From an uncultured Acidobacteriota bacterium (GTDB taxonomy: Bacteria > Acidobacteriota > Blastocatellia > Pyrinomonadales > Pyrinomonadaceae), in assembly GCA_902826385.1 (NCBI GenBank), contig CADEEU010000213.1, positions 1-6,633 of the forward strand: a stretch of 6,633 nucleotides of DNA. Direction: 5' to 3'. Position 1 is the first letter of the stretch; each line of letters opens with the position of its first letter. Below the pieces are notes generated by a model that saw nothing but the letters and a program-made list of their open reading frames with translations, was not told the origin of the DNA and made no database searches. Shown here piece by piece: positions 5,505 through 6,633 of the stretch. A program made the position numbers and the translations under genes.

Positions 5505-5860
5505 TGATTAAGCGGGGGCAGCTATATTGGCTCGACCTGGGAGAGCCGCGCGGTTCGGGTCCGGGATATTGCCGCCCAGGTGTCGTAATTCAAGACAATC
5601 ATTTCAACAGAACAAAGCTCAACACCGTTGTTGTTGCTCTTGTAACAACCAACCTCCGACTTGCTTTAATGGACGGCAACGTCCTGCTCACTCCTAAAGC
5701 CAACGGCGTCAGAGAGCTTTCAGTTGTTAACGTTACTCAAATCTACACGGTCGATAAAGTGGAACTGGTTGATCGGATAGGCAATGTAACAAGAGCTGAG
5801 TTAGAACAGATCGACAACGGACTGAAGCTCGTGCTTTCGCTTGGACCGGATGAAAAGTGA
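5504..5860 (+). CDS. mazF: MazF-family mRNA-cleaving toxin
   Basis: This 118-residue protein matches the MazF/PemK endoribonuclease toxins, which cut mRNA at short specific sequences and stop growth when the antitoxin is lost. It begins MIKRGQLYWLDLGEPRGSGPG and has the conserved R24-P-G-V-V-I-Q strand, T48 in VVALVTTNL (R24 and T48 correspond to the Arg and Thr catalytic pair of Bacillus MazF), and SVVNVTQIYTVDKVELVDRIG in the C-terminal half. Length is normal for the family and all key residues are present, so the toxin looks active. Its start overlaps the antitoxin stop, and its last 11 nt overlap the proposed start of ligA. The cleavage sequence cannot be predicted from this. Confidence 0.93.
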   Translation: MIKRGQLYWLDLGEPRGSGPGYCRPGVVIQDNHFNRTKLNTVVVALVTTNLRLALMDGNVLLTPKANGVRELSVVNVTQIYTVDKVELVDRIGNVTRAELEQIDNGLKLVLSLGPDEK

Positions 5861-6633
5861 GGGAACTTTAAATTTGGAGTTGAACGCGCTCCGTGCCGAG
5901 ATTGAACGGCACAACGACCTTTATTATCAGCAAGCCGCCCCGGAGATCTCGGATTTCGAGTTCGACAAACTGCTTGAGCGCCTGAGGCAGCTTGAGGCCG
6001 AGCATCCCGACCTGATCACGCCGGACAGCCCGACGCAGCGGATCGGCGGCAAGGCCGAAAGCCTTAAGCCTTTCGCGCACACGGTTCCGCTGATGTCGCT
6101 GGATAATTCCTACGATCTTGACGATCTGAAAGCTTTCACCGAGCGCTGTGAAAAACTTGCCGAAGGGCGCTTTCTGGAATATGTCGCCGAGCTTAAGATC
6201 GACGGGCTCAGCGTTTCGCTTCACTACGACGATGGAATTCTTAAAGTCGGCGCGACGCGCGGCGACGGCTCACGCGGGGATGACATAACGCCGAACGCCA
6301 GGACGATCAAAACAATTCCGTTAAAACTTAAGAGCGATTCTCCCGCCCATGCCGAGGTGCGTGGCGAAGTGTTTATTTCCCGTTCGCAATTTCAAAAAAA
6401 CAACGCCGAGCTTGAAATGCAGGGCGAAAAAACATTCGCCAATGCAAGAAATTCCGCGTCGGGAACGCTGCGGATGTTGGATTCGGCCGTTGTTGCTTCA
6501 CGCCGCCTGGATATGTTTCCTTATGCCGTTTTTCGCGGCAATCAAAAGATGTTTCCGACGCATTGGGAGAATTTCGAATGGCTTGCCCGCAATGGTTTTA
6601 ACGTCAATCCTAACCGGGCATTGTGTCGCAGCT
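5850..6633 (+). CDS. ligA: NAD-dependent DNA ligase LigA, N-terminal part
   Basis: The frame stays open to the right edge, giving 261 of the roughly 670 residues usual for LigA, the essential ligase that seals Okazaki-fragment and repair nicks using NAD+. Domain Ia is visible at about residues 11-75 (LRAEIERHNDLYYQ, PEISDFEFDKLL, SPTQRIGG). The adenylation domain follows: HTVPLMSLDNSY (residues 77-88), the active-site lysine K116 in E114-L-K116-I-D-G, TRGDG (136-140), RGEVF (171-175), and NARNSASGTLR (198-208). All are intact. ATG 5850 is taken as the start because the next residues lead directly into the family N-terminus; it lies inside the end of mazF. A TTG at 5874, with GAGGG at 5859-5863 ten nt upstream, is an alternative. 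No separate promoter was found within mazF, so co-transcription with the toxin genes is likely. Confidence 0.96.
   Translation, partial: MKSEGTLNLELNALRAEIERHNDLYYQQAAPEISDFEFDKLLERLRQLEAEHPDLITPDSPTQRIGGKAESLKPFAHTVPLMSLDNSYDLDDLKAFTERCEKLAEGRFLEYVAELKIDGLSVSLHYDDGILKVGATRGDGSRGDDITPNARTIKTIPLKLKSDSPAHAEVRGEVFISRSQFQKNNAELEMQGEKTFANARNSASGTLRMLDSAVVASRRLDMFPYAVFRGNQKMFPTHWENFEWLARNGFNVNPNRALCRS

Noticed and set aside
5769..5796. Internal ligA promoter inside mazF (TTGATC at 5769)
   Set aside because: No acceptable -10 box lies 16-18 nt downstream, so it was not called.

Overview
The window looks like the chromosome of a free-living bacterium of moderate, roughly balanced GC. A protein joining an N-terminal DUF4388 (PatA-N-like) domain, a J domain and TPR repeats is typical of Acidobacteriota, especially Blastocatellia. 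That lineage guess is an inference from architecture and was not tested by any search. There are no rRNA, tRNA, CRISPR or complete transposable elements.

Left third (1-2402, minus strand): two co-oriented genes 47 nt apart, read right to left. First comes the DUF4388/J-domain/TPR protein, then an HD-GYP-type phosphohydrolase whose C-terminus runs off the left edge. They probably form one signalling operon, with a sigma70-like promoter at 2444-2473 in the divergent intergenic region.

Middle (2520-3735, plus strand): a small PD-(D/E)XK-fold protein resembling YaeQ, followed after 13 nt by a GNAT acetyltransferase of the COG3375 kind. After these comes a strikingly AT-rich stretch (17 G/C in the 106 nt of 3741-3846) built from degenerate 7-nt tandem repeats. 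Directly behind it lies a four-helix-bundle (S23/23S-rRNA-intervening-sequence-type) gene broken by a single-base deletion near 4028. Its last codons carry the ribosome binding site of the next gene.

Right (4208-6633, plus strand): an intact Rieske non-haem iron oxygenase alpha subunit contains a 34-nt near-perfect hairpin that is translated in frame, which looks like an interspersed palindromic element inside a gene. It is followed by a toxin-antitoxin pair (ribbon-helix-helix antitoxin and MazF endoribonuclease). The antitoxin has a near-consensus promoter that overlaps the Rieske stop codon, carries a 7-4-7 palindrome over the -10 box, and would start transcription at or next to the antitoxin ATG. 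The toxin gene overlaps the start of ligA, the NAD-dependent DNA ligase, which is cut by the right edge. An essential replication/repair gene therefore appears to sit behind an autoregulated toxin-antitoxin promoter.

Most of the window is ordinary housekeeping and accessory material. The most notable points are the translated hairpin, the heptad repeat tract with the broken four-helix-bundle gene, and the promoter/operator and gene overlap of the antitoxin-mazF-ligA unit.
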